Made by a program: the position numbers and the translations under genes. Below, in pieces: positions 9,364 to 19,326 of a DNA stretch of 64,000 nt. Each line of letters opens with the position of its first letter. Within the stretch, counting starts at the first letter, position 1. Origin of the DNA: Legionella micdadei (GTDB lineage Bacteria; Pseudomonadota; Gammaproteobacteria; Legionellales; Legionellaceae); NCBI RefSeq assembly GCF_000953635.1, contig NZ_LN614830.1:797001-861000 (forward strand), in the 5' to 3' direction. The notes under the pieces are model-generated. The model saw only the letters and a list, made by a program, of their open reading frames with translations, searched no databases and had not been told where the DNA came from.

Positions 9364-10956
9364 CTAGTGCTTAAAATGCCTATACCCGGTAAACACCATG
9401 ATAATTCCGGCCTTGTTAGCAGCTTCAATGACTTCTTTGTCGCGTACGGAACCACCAGGCTGGATAATGGCGCTAATCCCTGCTTTAGCAGCTAACTCAA
9501 TGCTATCTGCAAAAGGAATAAACGCATCAGAAGCCATGACCGCGCCTTGAGTACTCAAGTTGGCCTGTTGGGCTTGCCATAAACCAATACGGGTACTCAT
9601 GACACGGCTGGTTTGCCCGGCACCGATCCCAATTGTTGCACCGTCTTTTGCAAAGACAATGGCATTCGATTTCACGTGTTTGACAGCAATCCAGGCGAAT
9701 AATAAATCTTGCACTTGTTGTTCGGAAGGTTTTTGTTGGGTAGCCGTTTTAAACTCTTCGTCACTGACTAAAAAATCATCATGCTCTTGGACAAGCAGTC
9801 CCCCATCGACATGGCGCATATCCAATTTAAATTCGGAATTCGTTTGCCATTCGCCTGTACTGAGTACTCGAATATTGGGTTTTGTAGATAAGATAGATTG
9901 AGCTTCCTCACTAATCGCCGGGGCAATAATAACTTCCGCAAACTGTTTCTCAAGGATAGCTTGCGCTGTTTCTGCCGTTAAAAGCTGATTAAACGCCAAG
10001 ATTCCACCGAAGCTGGAAGTCGGGTCGGTTTGATATGCTCGTAAGTAAGCATTTAGTTGCGTATTGCCTAATGCGATTCCACAAGGATTACCGTGTTTGA
10101 CGATGACGCAAGTAGGGGTTTCGAGCGGAAAAGATTTAACACAGTCAAAAGCTGCATCTGCATCGAGTAGATTGTTATAGGACAACTGCTTGCCTTGAAG
10201 CGTTTTTGCTGTGGCTAAAGAGCCTGCAGGCGGATTTTTATCGGTATAAAATATCGCTTGTTGATGAGGGTTTTCGCCGTAACGTAATTCATAGCGTTTG
10301 TGGAACTGACAGGTGAGCGTGGATGGGAAACCCGAGGGCTCCCGCTTCTCGTTCAGCGTTCCCAAGTAATTGGCAATAGCTGCATCGTAGGCGGCAGTAT
10401 GGGCAAATGCCTTTTTAGCTAACTCAAAGCCCCAATTAGCAGGAACCTTTTGAGCGCGAACATATTTGCTCAATAAACCGTAATCATCAGGAGTCACGAC
10501 GACAAAAACACGAGTATGATTTTTAGCTGCGGCACGAACCATTGCGGGGCCGCCAATGTCGATGTTTTCAATTGCTTTTTGGAAATCGCAGTCATGATGA
10601 CTAATGACTTGTTCGAAAGGATATAGATTGACAATAAGTAAATCAATTCGTTTAATCTGATGAGCTTGTAAAACTTTGTCATCTTCGGGGAGATCGCGTG
10701 CTAGTAAGCCTGCATGAATAGCAGGATGGAGCGTTTTAACCCGACCATCCAGCATTTCAGGAAATTGGGTGCATTCACTCACATCGGTAACTGGGAGCTG
10801 ATTTTTCGTCAGTAAGGCAGCTGTGTTGCCTGTAGCAACGAGCTCTACCCCTTGCTCATGAAGGGTTTTTGCTAATTCGACTAATCCTCGTTTATCAGAA
10901 ACACTCAGTAAAGCCCTTTTGGGTGTAAAGGGGCAGAATTCTTGTTTATTCATCAT
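9364..10956 (-). CDS. purH: Bifunctional AICAR formyltransferase / IMP cyclohydrolase
   Basis: Catalyses the last two steps of de novo purine synthesis: AICAR to FAICAR, then ring closure to IMP. The length of 530 residues is as expected. The N-terminal cyclohydrolase domain opens with RALLSVSDKRGLVELA and has the DGRVKTLHPAIHAGLLA segment (about 70-86). The transformylase domain carries KHGNPCG (287-293) and the conserved end GGSVRDKEVIEAANKAGI...MVFTG. Two adjacent ATGs (10956, 10953) are possible starts. It lies 18 bases after prmA and is the last gene of the aroQ-accB-accC-prmA-purH run. Confidence 0.97.
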   Translation of the reverse strand: MMNKQEFCPFTPKRALLSVSDKRGLVELAKTLHEQGVELVATGNTAALLTKNQLPVTDVSECTQFPEMLDGRVKTLHPAIHAGLLARDLPEDDKVLQAHQIKRIDLLIVNLYPFEQVISHHDCDFQKAIENIDIGGPAMVRAAAKNHTRVFVVVTPDDYGLLSKYVRAQKVPANWGFELAKKAFAHTAAYDAAIANYLGTLNEKREPSGFPSTLTCQFHKRYELRYGENPHQQAIFYTDKNPPAGSLATAKTLQGKQLSYNNLLDADAAFDCVKSFPLETPTCVIVKHGNPCGIALGNTQLNAYLRAYQTDPTSSFGGILAFNQLLTAETAQAILEKQFAEVIIAPAISEEAQSILSTKPNIRVLSTGEWQTNSEFKLDMRHVDGGLLVQEHDDFLVSDEEFKTATQQKPSEQQVQDLLFAWIAVKHVKSNAIVFAKDGATIGIGAGQTSRVMSTRIGLWQAQQANLSTQGAVMASDAFIPFADSIELAAKAGISAIIQPGGSVRDKEVIEAANKAGIIMVFTGYRHFKH

Positions 10957-10974
10957 TTTAGCTCTTTATAATGA

Positions 10975-11844
10975 TTAGCGACGAGTGAAAGTGAGCAGTG
11001 ACCAATCTTCTAAATCCGCAGAAGATTGGTGGGCAAAATCAGTTTGATAAGCCTCAATAAGAGACGCTGCTTGCTCCTTGAGAATGCCCGAAACAATTAA
11101 TAGGCCCTCATCTTTAAGTAATTCTCTAAATTTAGTGCGCAGAGTCAGCAAAGGAGCTAATAAGATATTGGCAATAAGTATATCAGTAGGTTCTCGCAAT
11201 ATTTCCGGAAAACCAATATCCAACTGTTGTGAATTAATTTCATTGGTCAGGGCATTGTTTTGTGTTGCTTGCAACGCTTGATCATCAATGTCAACCGCTT
11301 GAACTTTTGCTGCACCCAGCTTTAGTGCTGCCAAAGCAAGGATACCTGAGCCGCACCCATAGTCAATGACTGTTTTGTTGGTTAGATCAGCTTGATCAAG
11401 CCAACGCAAGCAAAGAGAAGTTGTAGGATGAGTTCCGGTGCCGAAGGCTAATCCCGGATCAAGGATTAGATTAACGGCTTCAGGTTCGGGTGGTTCCATC
11501 CACGAAGGGCAGATCCACAATCGTTGGCCAAAGCGCTGGGGTTTGAAATCATCCATCCAGGCACGCTCCCAATCTTGGTCAGCCAACTCACTGATAGAAA
11601 AGGATAAATGCTTGAATTGGGTCGCTAGTTGTTGTTTTGCTAGTGCTGCTTCTCGGATCTCAGTATAAAGCGCGTGGACGATAACATCGGGCCAAAGTGG
11701 GGTTGTTCCAGGCTCTGGCTCGAGGACAGGATCATCATTTTTGTCGGTTAATGTGATTGATAAAGCTCCCGTTTCTTCGAGAGCCTCGCTAATTGAATCC
11801 ACTTCATCACGGTGGCATTGTTCAATTTGTAACTGATACCACAC
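10975..11844 (-). CDS. prmA: Ribosomal protein L11 methyltransferase
   Basis: SAM-dependent enzyme that methylates lysines and the N terminus of ribosomal protein L11; 289 residues, normal length. The N-terminal L11-recognition domain (MWYQLQIEQ...) is followed by the family signature LAFGTGTHPTTSLCL and the SAM-binding loop DYGCGSGILALAAL. A later NILLAPL block corresponds to the catalytic NPPF-like site of the family. The start is GTG at 11844, chosen because AAGGA lies eight bases upstream inside the end of accC, only three bases away. The accC-prmA pairing is common in gammaproteobacteria. Confidence 0.95.
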   Translation of the reverse strand: MWYQLQIEQCHRDEVDSISEALEETGALSITLTDKNDDPVLEPEPGTTPLWPDVIVHALYTEIREAALAKQQLATQFKHLSFSISELADQDWERAWMDDFKPQRFGQRLWICPSWMEPPEPEAVNLILDPGLAFGTGTHPTTSLCLRWLDQADLTNKTVIDYGCGSGILALAALKLGAAKVQAVDIDDQALQATQNNALTNEINSQQLDIGFPEILREPTDILIANILLAPLLTLRTKFRELLKDEGLLIVSGILKEQAASLIEAYQTDFAHQSSADLEDWSLLTFTRR

Positions 11845-11847
11845 AAC

Positions 11848-13188
11848 TTATTCCTTGAGCATTTTTTCTAAATAATGGATGTTTGTGCCGCCTTGCATAA
11901 AGGCTCTATCTCTGAGAATGCGATGATGCAGCTCGATATTGGTTTTGATGCCATCGATAATAATTTCATCTAGGGCATTACGCATTCTTGCAAGAGCGAC
12001 TTCTCGGGTTTCGCCATAGCTAATTAACTTACCTATCATCGAATCATAATTCGGCGGTACGGTATAACTGCTGTATATGTGAGAATCAAAACGGATACCA
12101 GGCCCGCCAGGTTGATGCAGAAGACGTATTGTTCCGGGTGAAGGCATGAAAGTTCTCGCGTCTTCGGCATTAATGCGGCACTCTATCGCATGGCCTTTTA
12201 ATTGAATATCTTCTTGTTTTAAAGTGAAAGGGATATCGCTGGCAATTTTGATCTGCTCTTTAATCAAATCAATGCCGGTGATCATTTCAGTCACTGGGTG
12301 TTCAACTTGGATTCGTGTATTCATCTCGATGAAATAAAAGCAGCCATCTTGATATAAGAATTCAAAGGTGCCAGCACCGCGGTATTTTAGTTCACGACAG
12401 GCATTAACCACAGATTCGCCTATTTTTTGTCGTAATTCAGGGGTAATTCCTGGAGCGGGAGCTTCTTCAAGCACTTTTTGGTGGCGTCGTTGCATCGAAC
12501 AATCACGTTCGCCGAGATGGATGGCATTTCCTTGTCCATCACCCAAAACCTGAAATTCGATATGGCGCGGGTTTTCCAAGAATTTTTCCATGTACACGGT
12601 AGGGTTATTAAAAGCTGCTTTTGCTTCGCTACGGGTAAGGGCAATTGCATTAAGCAAATTGGCTTCATTATGAACAACCCGCATACCCCTGCCCCCTCCA
12701 CCGCCAGCCGCTTTAATGATAACGGGAAAGCCAATTTGGCGTGCTAATTCAATATTGCGGTTATCGTCATCAGTTAAAGGACCATCCGAACCTGGAACGC
12801 AGGGGACACCTGCATTTTTCATTGCAGCGATGGCAGATACTTTATCTCCCATTAAGCGAATGGTATCGCCCTTAGGACCGATAAAACGAAACCCACTTTG
12901 CTCAACAATATCGGCAAAGTCAGCGTTTTCTGCTAGAAAACCATAGCCAGGATGAATAGCAACCGCATCAGTGATCTCAGCAGCAGAAATAATCGCTGGA
13001 ATGTTTAAATAACTCTTCTGCGAGCTCGCAGGTCCTATACAAACAGTTTCGTCAGCAAGGCGCACATGCAATAAATCTTTATCGACATCAGAATGCACGG
13101 CTACAGTTTGAATGCCTAGTTCTTTACAAGCACGTAATATGCGGAGCGCAATTTCACCACGATTGGCAATAACAATTTTACTGAGCAT
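11848..13188 (-). CDS. accC: Biotin carboxylase subunit of acetyl-CoA carboxylase
   Basis: ATP-grasp enzyme that carboxylates the biotin on AccB, the first step of malonyl-CoA formation. The ATG at 13188 ([17 protein letters not shown]) matches the family N terminus, and AAAAGG lies upstream; an extended frame reaching 13302 would run into accB and is not used. From this start the protein has 446 residues. It shows the glycine-rich ATP loop GGGGGRGM, the [15 protein letters not shown] motif and the C-terminal [14 protein letters not shown] segment. It is 19 bases after accB. It is the only biotin carboxylase in the window, while a second biotin carrier (pycB) is encoded nearby. Confidence 0.97.
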   Translation of the reverse strand: MLSKIVIANRGEIALRILRACKELGIQTVAVHSDVDKDLLHVRLADETVCIGPASSQKSYLNIPAIISAAEITDAVAIHPGYGFLAENADFADIVEQSGFRFIGPKGDTIRLMGDKVSAIAAMKNAGVPCVPGSDGPLTDDDNRNIELARQIGFPVIIKAAGGGGGRGMRVVHNEANLLNAIALTRSEAKAAFNNPTVYMEKFLENPRHIEFQVLGDGQGNAIHLGERDCSMQRRHQKVLEEAPAPGITPELRQKIGESVVNACRELKYRGAGTFEFLYQDGCFYFIEMNTRIQVEHPVTEMITGIDLIKEQIKIASDIPFTLKQEDIQLKGHAIECRINAEDARTFMPSPGTIRLLHQPGGPGIRFDSHIYSSYTVPPNYDSMIGKLISYGETREVALARMRNALDEIIIDGIKTNIELHHRILRDRAFMQGGTNIHYLEKMLKE

Positions 13189-13207
13189 TAATATACCTTT
13201 TATTCTT

Positions 13208-13675
13208 CTATTCTTCGATAATAAACAGGGGTTGGTCGTATTCAATTGGATCGCCATTAGCGGCAAGAATTTCAACGATTTTACCGGCGCGATCAGCTTC
13301 AATTTCGTTAAACATTTTCATTGCCTCGACAATGCAAAGCGTATCGCCAACTTTCACTGACTGACCGAGAGTAACAAAAGGGGGCGCATCCGGTGAGGGT
13401 GAAGTATACAAGGTACCTACCATTGGGGAACGGACTTTGTGGCCTGATCTAGTAGCTCCTGCTTTGGCTTCAGTAGAAATCGCTGCTGAGTTTGCTGCTG
13501 GTTGGGGTGCAGGCATCGGCGGAGGCGGTGCTGAATAACGCATTTGTGCGGGTGCTTCCACAGCATAACTGTGACGGCTTAAACGAACTGACTCTTCACC
13601 TTCTTTGATTTCAATTTCTGAAATCCCTGTTTCTTCTAATAATTCGATCAATTTTTTAATTTTGCGAATATCCAT
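13208..13675 (-). CDS. accB: Biotin carboxyl carrier protein
   Basis: Carries the biotin of acetyl-CoA carboxylase between biotin carboxylase and the carboxyltransferase. It has 155 residues: an N-terminal helical segment ([17 protein letters not shown]), a Pro/Ala-rich linker (about 48-66, [12 protein letters not shown]) and the C-terminal biotinyl domain with EAMKM (biotinylated Lys120). GAGAG lies upstream of the ATG. Order aroQ-accB-accC is widely conserved in gammaproteobacteria. Confidence 0.97.
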   Translation of the reverse strand: MDIRKIKKLIELLEETGISEIEIKEGEESVRLSRHSYAVEAPAQMRYSAPPPPMPAPQPAANSAAISTEAKAGATRSGHKVRSPMVGTLYTSPSPDAPPFVTLGQSVKVGDTLCIVEAMKMFNEIEADRAGKIVEILAANGDPIEYDQPLFIIEE

Positions 13676-13692
13676 CGATAATAACTCTCTAA

Positions 13693-14133
13693 TTAATTAA
13701 ATTCTTCAATAATAGCTTGTAATGCTAAGGTGTAACCCCTAACACCAAGCCCACTAATCACACCGCGGGCGAGGTCAGAAAAATACGAATGGTGACGAAA
13801 CGCCTCGCGGGCATAGATATTGCTGATATGAACCTCAATGAAAGGTATTGATACTGCAGCTAAAGCATCGCGTAAAGCAATGCTGGTGTGTGTAAAAGCG
13901 GCTGGATTAATAATGAAATAATCTGTCTTTTCGTCAGCAGCTTGGTGAATCATGTCAATTAATTCAGCCTCGGAATTGCTTTGTTTGCTATAAAGCTCAA
14001 AACCAGCAGCTTTAGCTTGATTCCTAAGCATCGTGCTTACTTCGTCAAGGGTTGTTGAGCCATAAACAGAAGGCTCGCGTAGACCAAGACGATTTAAATT
14101 AGGTCCATTAAGGACGAGTATTTTTTTCATCAT
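13693..14133 (-). CDS. aroQ: Type II 3-dehydroquinate dehydratase
   Basis: Third step of the shikimate pathway, 3-dehydroquinate to 3-dehydroshikimate. The small dodecameric type II enzyme is recognised by [15 protein letters not shown] at the N terminus, the catalytic tyrosine in EPSVYG, the [16 protein letters not shown] stretch, and the catalytic histidine in EVHISN. I take ATG 14133 (or the next codon, 14130) as start; a longer version would use TTG at 14148. About 146 residues. It lies 17 bases upstream of accB in the same direction. Confidence 0.95.
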   Translation of the reverse strand: MMKKILVLNGPNLNRLGLREPSVYGSTTLDEVSTMLRNQAKAAGFELYSKQSNSEAELIDMIHQAADEKTDYFIINPAAFTHTSIALRDALAAVSIPFIEVHISNIYAREAFRHHSYFSDLARGVISGLGVRGYTLALQAIIEEFN

Positions 14134-14285
14134 AAGCTGGGTTATCAAAATTCATCGGATTCTGCCTGAACTTTCCAATAATGTCCAGATGTCCGATGAT
14201 ATCGGCACGATCTCGGCATGATGGCTGGAAGTTTGCTGTTGCAGATAATATAGTGCAGTTGATGCTTATTCTTTGATGATGTTAT

Positions 14286-14315
14286 TTCATTCTTTGAGTA
14301 TGCTATCTATATAAT
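14286..14315 (+). promoter_or_regulatory. Possible promoter of the pycB-like gene
   Basis: A perfect TATAAT at 14310-14315 lies 17 bases before the ATG at 14333. An 18-base spacer upstream is a weak -35 (TTCATT, 14286-14291). The implied leader is very short, so another promoter could exist further upstream. Confidence 0.3.
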
Positions 14316-14332
14316 TAAATGGAATTGCGATT

Positions 14333-16120
14333 ATGGCGACTACTTATATAACAGATGTTACCTTACGGGATGCTCACCAGTGTCTGATTGCGACACGTAT
14401 GCGTACAGAAGACATGTTGCCTATTTGCAAAAAAATGGACGAGATAGGCTTTTGGGCTATGGAAGTTTGGGGTGGCGCTACTTTCGACACCTGTTTGCGT
14501 TTTTTGAGGGAGGATCCCTGGGAAAGATTAAGATTATTACGCCACGCTTTACCTCACACCCGATTATCGATGCTCTTGCGCGGCCAAAACCTATTAGGTT
14601 ACCGGCATTATGCTGACGATGTGGTTAAAGCATTCATCACATCGGCTGCAAACAAGGGTATTGATGTATTTCGTGTTTTTGATGCGCTAAATGATGTGCG
14701 TAATTTAGATACTGCGATAAAAGCAATCAAGCGACATAAAAAACATGCGCAAGGGGCAATCTGTTACACAACAAGCCCGGTTCACACCTTAGAAAATTTT
14801 GTGAATACCGGAAAAGCTCTAGCTGATATGGGTTGTGACAGTATTGCAATTAAAGATATGGCAGGATTACTCACGCCAATGGCCGCTGTTGAGTTATATA
14901 GGGCTCTGGCGGAAGCAACCCGATTGCCTATACATCTCCATAGCCACTCAACCTCAGGACTTGCGGCCATTTGTCACTATCAAGCTATTTTGGCAGGATG
15001 CAATCATGTTGATACGGCAATTTCTTCATTCTCTGGGGGAGCGTCGCATCCTGCAACCGAACCTTTAGTCGCGGCTTTGGCGGGAAGTGAATTTGATACG
15101 GGACTTGATTTGAATGCATTATTAGAAATTGCTGATTACTTTCGAAACGTGCGAAAAAAATACGCCAAATTTGAGAGCGAAGCGCGCGAAATTGATCCTC
15201 GAGTACAACTTTACCAGATTCCTGGAGGGATGATTTCAAACCTTTATTCGCAACTGAAAGAGCAGCAAGCTTTGGATAAACTTGCTGCGGTTCATAAAGA
15301 GATACCACGAGTGCGAAAGGATCTGGGTTATCCTCCTTTGGTAACACCAACTTCGCAAGTCGTTGCGACCCAGGCAGTGTTGAATGTGTTGACAGGTGGG
15401 CGCTACAAAACCATCACTAACGAAGTCAAATTATATTGTGAAGGAAAATATGGGGCTGCGCCAGGCAAAATAAGTGCAAGTTTACGTAAGAAAGCCATTG
15501 GTCAAACTGAGGTTATTGATATAAGACCTGCTGATTTAATACCAAATGAACTATATCGTTTGCGTGAGGAAATCGGTGCCCTTGCGATCTGTGATGAAGA
15601 TGTCCTTTCCTACGCAATGTTTCCAGAAATTGCTAAACAATTTTTGGAGCAACGTAAAAACAAAGCATTGATCCCTGAACCTTTGCATGCAACGATTCAG
15701 CAATCGACCGATTTATCTTCCGAGTTTGATATTGCTTTGCATGGCGAAAGTTACCACATCAAAGTGGCAGGATACGGGCCAAAGGAACAAGGGAAGCAGG
15801 CCTGTTTTTTATGGGTCGATGGCGTTCCCGAAGAGGTCATTATTCACCATGAAGATAACCTAATACAACCTGTTCCTACTGAAACTAAAAAACCTTCAGG
15901 GCCGGGAGACATTTCCGTTGCCATGCCAGGGGTGTTAGTCAGTGTCAATGTTGCTGTAGGGCATAAAGTCGCTGAGGGTCAGACTTTGCTGGTTCTTGAG
16001 GCGATGAAGATGGAGACGGAAATTCAAGCGCCTTTTAATGGCATCGTTGTGGATGTATTTTGCCAGAAAGGGGATAAAGTCACGCCAGCACAAGTTTTGC
16101 TCACTATAGAGAAAATTTGA
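14333..16120 (+). CDS. pycB: Biotin-dependent carboxyltransferase (pyruvate carboxylase subunit B / OadA type)
   Basis: Transfers CO2 between biotin and pyruvate/oxaloacetate. The 595-residue chain has a TIM-barrel carboxyltransferase domain beginning ITDVTLRDAHQC, metal-binding HLHSHSTSG, the carboxylated lysine segment AIKDMAGLLTP, the PYC_OADA middle domain (VQLYQIPGGMISNLYSQL) and a C-terminal biotinyl domain with EAMKMETE (Lys559). No oadB or oadG partner of the sodium-pumping decarboxylase is visible here, and no dedicated pycA. It could work as pyruvate carboxylase subunit B with AccC or with a carboxylase encoded elsewhere, or as oxaloacetate decarboxylase alpha. GGAA precedes the ATG. 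It is divergent from aroQ. Confidence 0.85.
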   Translation: MATTYITDVTLRDAHQCLIATRMRTEDMLPICKKMDEIGFWAMEVWGGATFDTCLRFLREDPWERLRLLRHALPHTRLSMLLRGQNLLGYRHYADDVVKAFITSAANKGIDVFRVFDALNDVRNLDTAIKAIKRHKKHAQGAICYTTSPVHTLENFVNTGKALADMGCDSIAIKDMAGLLTPMAAVELYRALAEATRLPIHLHSHSTSGLAAICHYQAILAGCNHVDTAISSFSGGASHPATEPLVAALAGSEFDTGLDLNALLEIADYFRNVRKKYAKFESEAREIDPRVQLYQIPGGMISNLYSQLKEQQALDKLAAVHKEIPRVRKDLGYPPLVTPTSQVVATQAVLNVLTGGRYKTITNEVKLYCEGKYGAAPGKISASLRKKAIGQTEVIDIRPADLIPNELYRLREEIGALAICDEDVLSYAMFPEIAKQFLEQRKNKALIPEPLHATIQQSTDLSSEFDIALHGESYHIKVAGYGPKEQGKQACFLWVDGVPEEVIIHHEDNLIQPVPTETKKPSGPGDISVAMPGVLVSVNVAVGHKVAEGQTLLVLEAMKMETEIQAPFNGIVVDVFCQKGDKVTPAQVLLTIEKI

Positions 16121-16130
16121 TCCGGGCAAA

Positions 16131-17087
16131 TTAACGATACCCGGCTTTCAAAATACGTTCTCTAATGGCTAGCCATTCCCCTTGTTCTGGCGGCAACTCA
16201 ATTGCAATAAAATCAGCCTCTGATTGATCTGCTTGTCTTAATTGGTAGTAAAGTTCGAAAGCCACTTGTTCGGGTGAATTGGGCAATTGGTAATAGAATA
16301 GACTATCTACCTCTGTTTTTGGGGCAAAAGAGAGGACGTACACAGCAGATTTGGATTCCTGGCAAAAGCGCTTGATAGCTTCGCTATCGGGAAAACAATA
16401 CAATGGTTTTTCGGGTTGATAATGGCTAGCTAACCGGCCAGGTGCTCGAATTGTGCTTGTTTTTTTTAATTGTTTCTCAGGTAAAATCGCGTTAATTTGC
16501 ACCTCATTGATTGAACCATGACGCAAAATTTCATAGCCTTCCGGATTGGTGGCAGCAACAATGGTCGATTCAATTCCTACCTGACAACGCCCGCCATCGA
16601 GAATTAAAAAATCCTCTTGTCTAAAACTATCTTGTACATGTTCAGCTGTCGTCGGGCTAATCTTACCAAATGGATTTGCAGATGGGGCAACTAAAGGAAA
16701 ATTAAGCCGTTGCAAAAGTGCTTGCGTGATAGGATGTTTAGGGCAACGTATAGCAACAGTATCTTGACCTCCTGTGACTAATTGGCTCACACAGCCCGGT
16801 TTGGCCTGCATCACAAGGGTAAGAGGGCCAGGCCAGAACTGTTTCATTAAACTGCGCGCATAATCAGGAATATAAGCTACCCACCGAGATAAATCCCAAC
16901 CTTCGGCAACATGCATGATCAAAGGATGATTTAAGGGTCTATTTTTTATCGTATATATTTTTTTTATAGCGTGTTCGTCTTCAGCATTTCCTGCCAGGCC
17001 ATACACGGTTTCGGTAGGTATCGCTACTACATTCCCTTGTTTTAAATGAGAAGCGACTAACTCAATGTCTGTTGTGATCGTGCTCAT
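16131..17087 (-). CDS. Threonylcarbamoyl-AMP synthase (Sua5/YwlC/TsaC family)
   Basis: Makes L-threonylcarbamoyladenylate from threonine, bicarbonate and ATP, the first step of the t6A37 modification of ANN-decoding tRNAs. The YrdC domain is clear: AIPTETVYGLAGNA near the start, KNRPLNHPLIMH, the WPGPLTLVM segment, TVAIRCPKHP and APSANPFGKISPTTA. After it, IESTIV and APGRLASHYQP mark the C-terminal Sua5 domain, so this is the long form (about 318 residues) rather than short E. coli TsaC. ATG 17087 is preferred over a TTG nine bases upstream; GAGG lies close before it. It is convergent with pycB, ten bases apart. Confidence 0.92.
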   Translation of the reverse strand: MSTITTDIELVASHLKQGNVVAIPTETVYGLAGNAEDEHAIKKIYTIKNRPLNHPLIMHVAEGWDLSRWVAYIPDYARSLMKQFWPGPLTLVMQAKPGCVSQLVTGGQDTVAIRCPKHPITQALLQRLNFPLVAPSANPFGKISPTTAEHVQDSFRQEDFLILDGGRCQVGIESTIVAATNPEGYEILRHGSINEVQINAILPEKQLKKTSTIRAPGRLASHYQPEKPLYCFPDSEAIKRFCQESKSAVYVLSFAPKTEVDSLFYYQLPNSPEQVAFELYYQLRQADQSEADFIAIELPPEQGEWLAIRERILKAGYR

Positions 17088-17691
17088 AGGCCTCAAATAT
17101 CTTCGTTGGTTAAGTCAATAGATTGGGTGTTGAATTATACCCAAGATACTTCAAAATGCTATTTTTAGTCAGCTAGGTACATGGCCGACAAAAATTGTAA
17201 TTGATTTCACTGCTGCAAATTTAGCTAAATCTTCTCTTTGCGAAACCAATTGTCAATAGATCCCAGTAATAAAAGCACCGCCGCTGTCGCATTTTTAATG
17301 GTAAAGCCGTGGTAATAAAAGAAAAATTATGTAAGTCATAAAATACCTGATAAGATGATATTTCGGATTTTAGTAAGCCAACCTCAGGATAAATTGCTTA
17401 CCCAAAATTCGTAACTTTCAGACTCAACGGGGTAAGTTCAAACGTAGTTGTTACCAGGCTATACATTAAACAGTGGATGTTATGGGCTGGTTTGTCAATT
17501 CAATAAGAATAGTCCTATTTGTTTGATTTATGGCGCATTGTGCCCTATATAGGGTTGCTTTATGCACAAAAATCGGCATTCATGGATTAGATTATTGTAT
17601 TGCCACTGATCAGACGAAGCAGGGAAAATTAACAACATGGGCACTCCCGGGACGAGTTTGCCACATGCATATTTTTAAGGAGAAAGTCTAA
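17088..17691. other. Intergenic region upstream of proA, no gene recognised
   Basis: About 600 bases without a convincing gene. It contains a sequence resembling a recurrent intergenic motif (17136-17160), a 12-base palindrome CCCTATATAGGG (17543-17554), and a weak promoter-like pair TTGTCA/CTATTT (17492-17520, spacer 17). The proA ribosome-binding site AAGGAG lies just before 17692. The length suggests a large control region or a decayed gene. Confidence 0.5.
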
Positions 17692-19326
17692 ATGCAATTA
17701 AATGTTCGTTTATCCACTCTAGTAGCTTGTTCAGCCTTAGCTGCAGTGGCTTCATCACAAGCCGCTGAACCAGTGTCTTTGCAGCAGGAATCATTCAAGG
17801 CTATACAACAGCAATTCCAAGTCGCTTTACCCGGCATTGGGATCGCGGGGGGAGCTCCCGATACTTTGCAGTTTATCCAGCAGCGAACGGATAAGAACCA
17901 CATTACTCATATCCGCATGCAACAACAATATTTAGGTTTCAATGTCCATGGAGGCTATGCAATTATGCATAGCAAAGCAACGGTAATGCATTTGCTTAAT
18001 GGTCAGGATAATGTGTGGATGAACGGCGTTTTGTATCGCGGATTACCAACGGAATTGGGGCAGCCTTCAGCTGATTTTGTTAAGAATGGAGTTGTCGCTT
18101 TGCAGCTGTTTAAAGCGCAATATCAAGGTAAAGACTTGAGTGAAGCAGAGGTTGTTCCGTTGGTCTATATCGATAACAATCGGCAAGCTCATTGGGCTTA
18201 TCGAGTTAGTGTATACATACGCCATGATCACCAAATACCCGAAAGACCCACTGCGATTCTTGATGCTAAAACTTATAAGCCTTTCATTCAATGGAATGAC
18301 ATTAAAACAGCCCGTATGGCTGTGAAAGGGACAGGTTATGGAGGTAATGCTAAAACAGGTCAATACATCTTCGGAAAAACATATCCTTTACTAGATTTAA
18401 CCTATGATAGCTTGTTAAAAACGTGCTATATGGAAAACACCTCGGTGAAGGTGGTTAATATGGAACATGAATACCATTCTCTTAATCTACCGATGAAATT
18501 TAGATGTAGAAAATACCAAGATAATAATCCACTTACTTTTTGGACAGGTTACGGGAATGACGGCTATGACAAGGTGAATGGGGCATTTTCACCGACAAAT
18601 GATGCTTTGTATTCCGGTTATGTCATTAAGCATATGTATCATGATTGGTATGATGTTGAGGTATTATCGAAGAAAGGAAAGCCCATGCAATTAGTTATGC
18701 GCGTTCATTATGGTGATGGGTATGACAATGCGTACTGGGACGGTAAACAAATGACGTTTGGTGATGGTGATTCAACAACCATGTATCCTTTAGTATCGTT
18801 GGGCATTGGTGCCCATGAAATTAGTCATGGGTTCACGGAGCAACATTCCAATCTCGAATACACAGGGCACTCTGGTGGCCTGAATGAGTCATTTTCCGAT
18901 ATGGCGGCCCAAGCTGCTGAATTTTATTCCACCGGCAAAAATACATGGTTGATTGGTGCCGAAATTATGAAAAAAGGCAGTGGGTTTGATGCATTGCGCT
19001 ATATGGATCAGCCTAGCCGAGATGGCCAATCAATCGACTCAGCAGATCGTTATTACGACGGATTGGACGTACATTACTCCAGTGGTGTCTACAATCGTTT
19101 GTTTTATTTGATGTCAACGGCTCCTGGCTGGGATCCCCGGAAGGCTTTTGAAGTTATGGTGAAAGCGAATATGGATTATTGGATTCCCAACACAACCTTT
19201 GACGAGGCGGGTTGTGGAGTACTCAATGCAGCCCATGATCTTGGTTTTTCAGTCGAGGACGTTAAAAAATCCTTGGCTGCAGTTGCGGTTAATTATGATT
19301 CTTGTGTCATTGGCAATAATACTTAA
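17692..19326 (+). CDS. proA: Secreted zinc metalloprotease (ProA/Msp, thermolysin family M4)
   Basis: Extracellular zinc endopeptidase; in Legionella pneumophila the homologue is the major type II-secreted protease. The 544-residue preproprotein begins with a signal peptide (about 1-24, ACSALAAVASSQAA). A propeptide of the FTP/PepSY kind runs to about residue 205, and the mature catalytic part begins near KGTGYGGNAKTGQY. The zinc site is HEISH (375-379) with the third ligand in GGLNESFSD, and the downstream catalytic histidine in DVHYSSGVYNRLFY. AAGGAG precedes the ATG. The stop overlaps the stop of the convergent hydrolase gene (shared TTAA at 19323-19326). Confidence 0.95.
   Translation: MQLNVRLSTLVACSALAAVASSQAAEPVSLQQESFKAIQQQFQVALPGIGIAGGAPDTLQFIQQRTDKNHITHIRMQQQYLGFNVHGGYAIMHSKATVMHLLNGQDNVWMNGVLYRGLPTELGQPSADFVKNGVVALQLFKAQYQGKDLSEAEVVPLVYIDNNRQAHWAYRVSVYIRHDHQIPERPTAILDAKTYKPFIQWNDIKTARMAVKGTGYGGNAKTGQYIFGKTYPLLDLTYDSLLKTCYMENTSVKVVNMEHEYHSLNLPMKFRCRKYQDNNPLTFWTGYGNDGYDKVNGAFSPTNDALYSGYVIKHMYHDWYDVEVLSKKGKPMQLVMRVHYGDGYDNAYWDGKQMTFGDGDSTTMYPLVSLGIGAHEISHGFTEQHSNLEYTGHSGGLNESFSDMAAQAAEFYSTGKNTWLIGAEIMKKGSGFDALRYMDQPSRDGQSIDSADRYYDGLDVHYSSGVYNRLFYLMSTAPGWDPRKAFEVMVKANMDYWIPNTTFDEAGCGVLNAAHDLGFSVEDVKKSLAAVAVNYDSCVIGNNT

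Noticed and set aside
13189-13302. N-terminal extension of AccC upstream of 13188
   Set aside because: It overlaps the end of accB, and the family start [12 protein letters not shown] with a good ribosome-binding site is at 13188.
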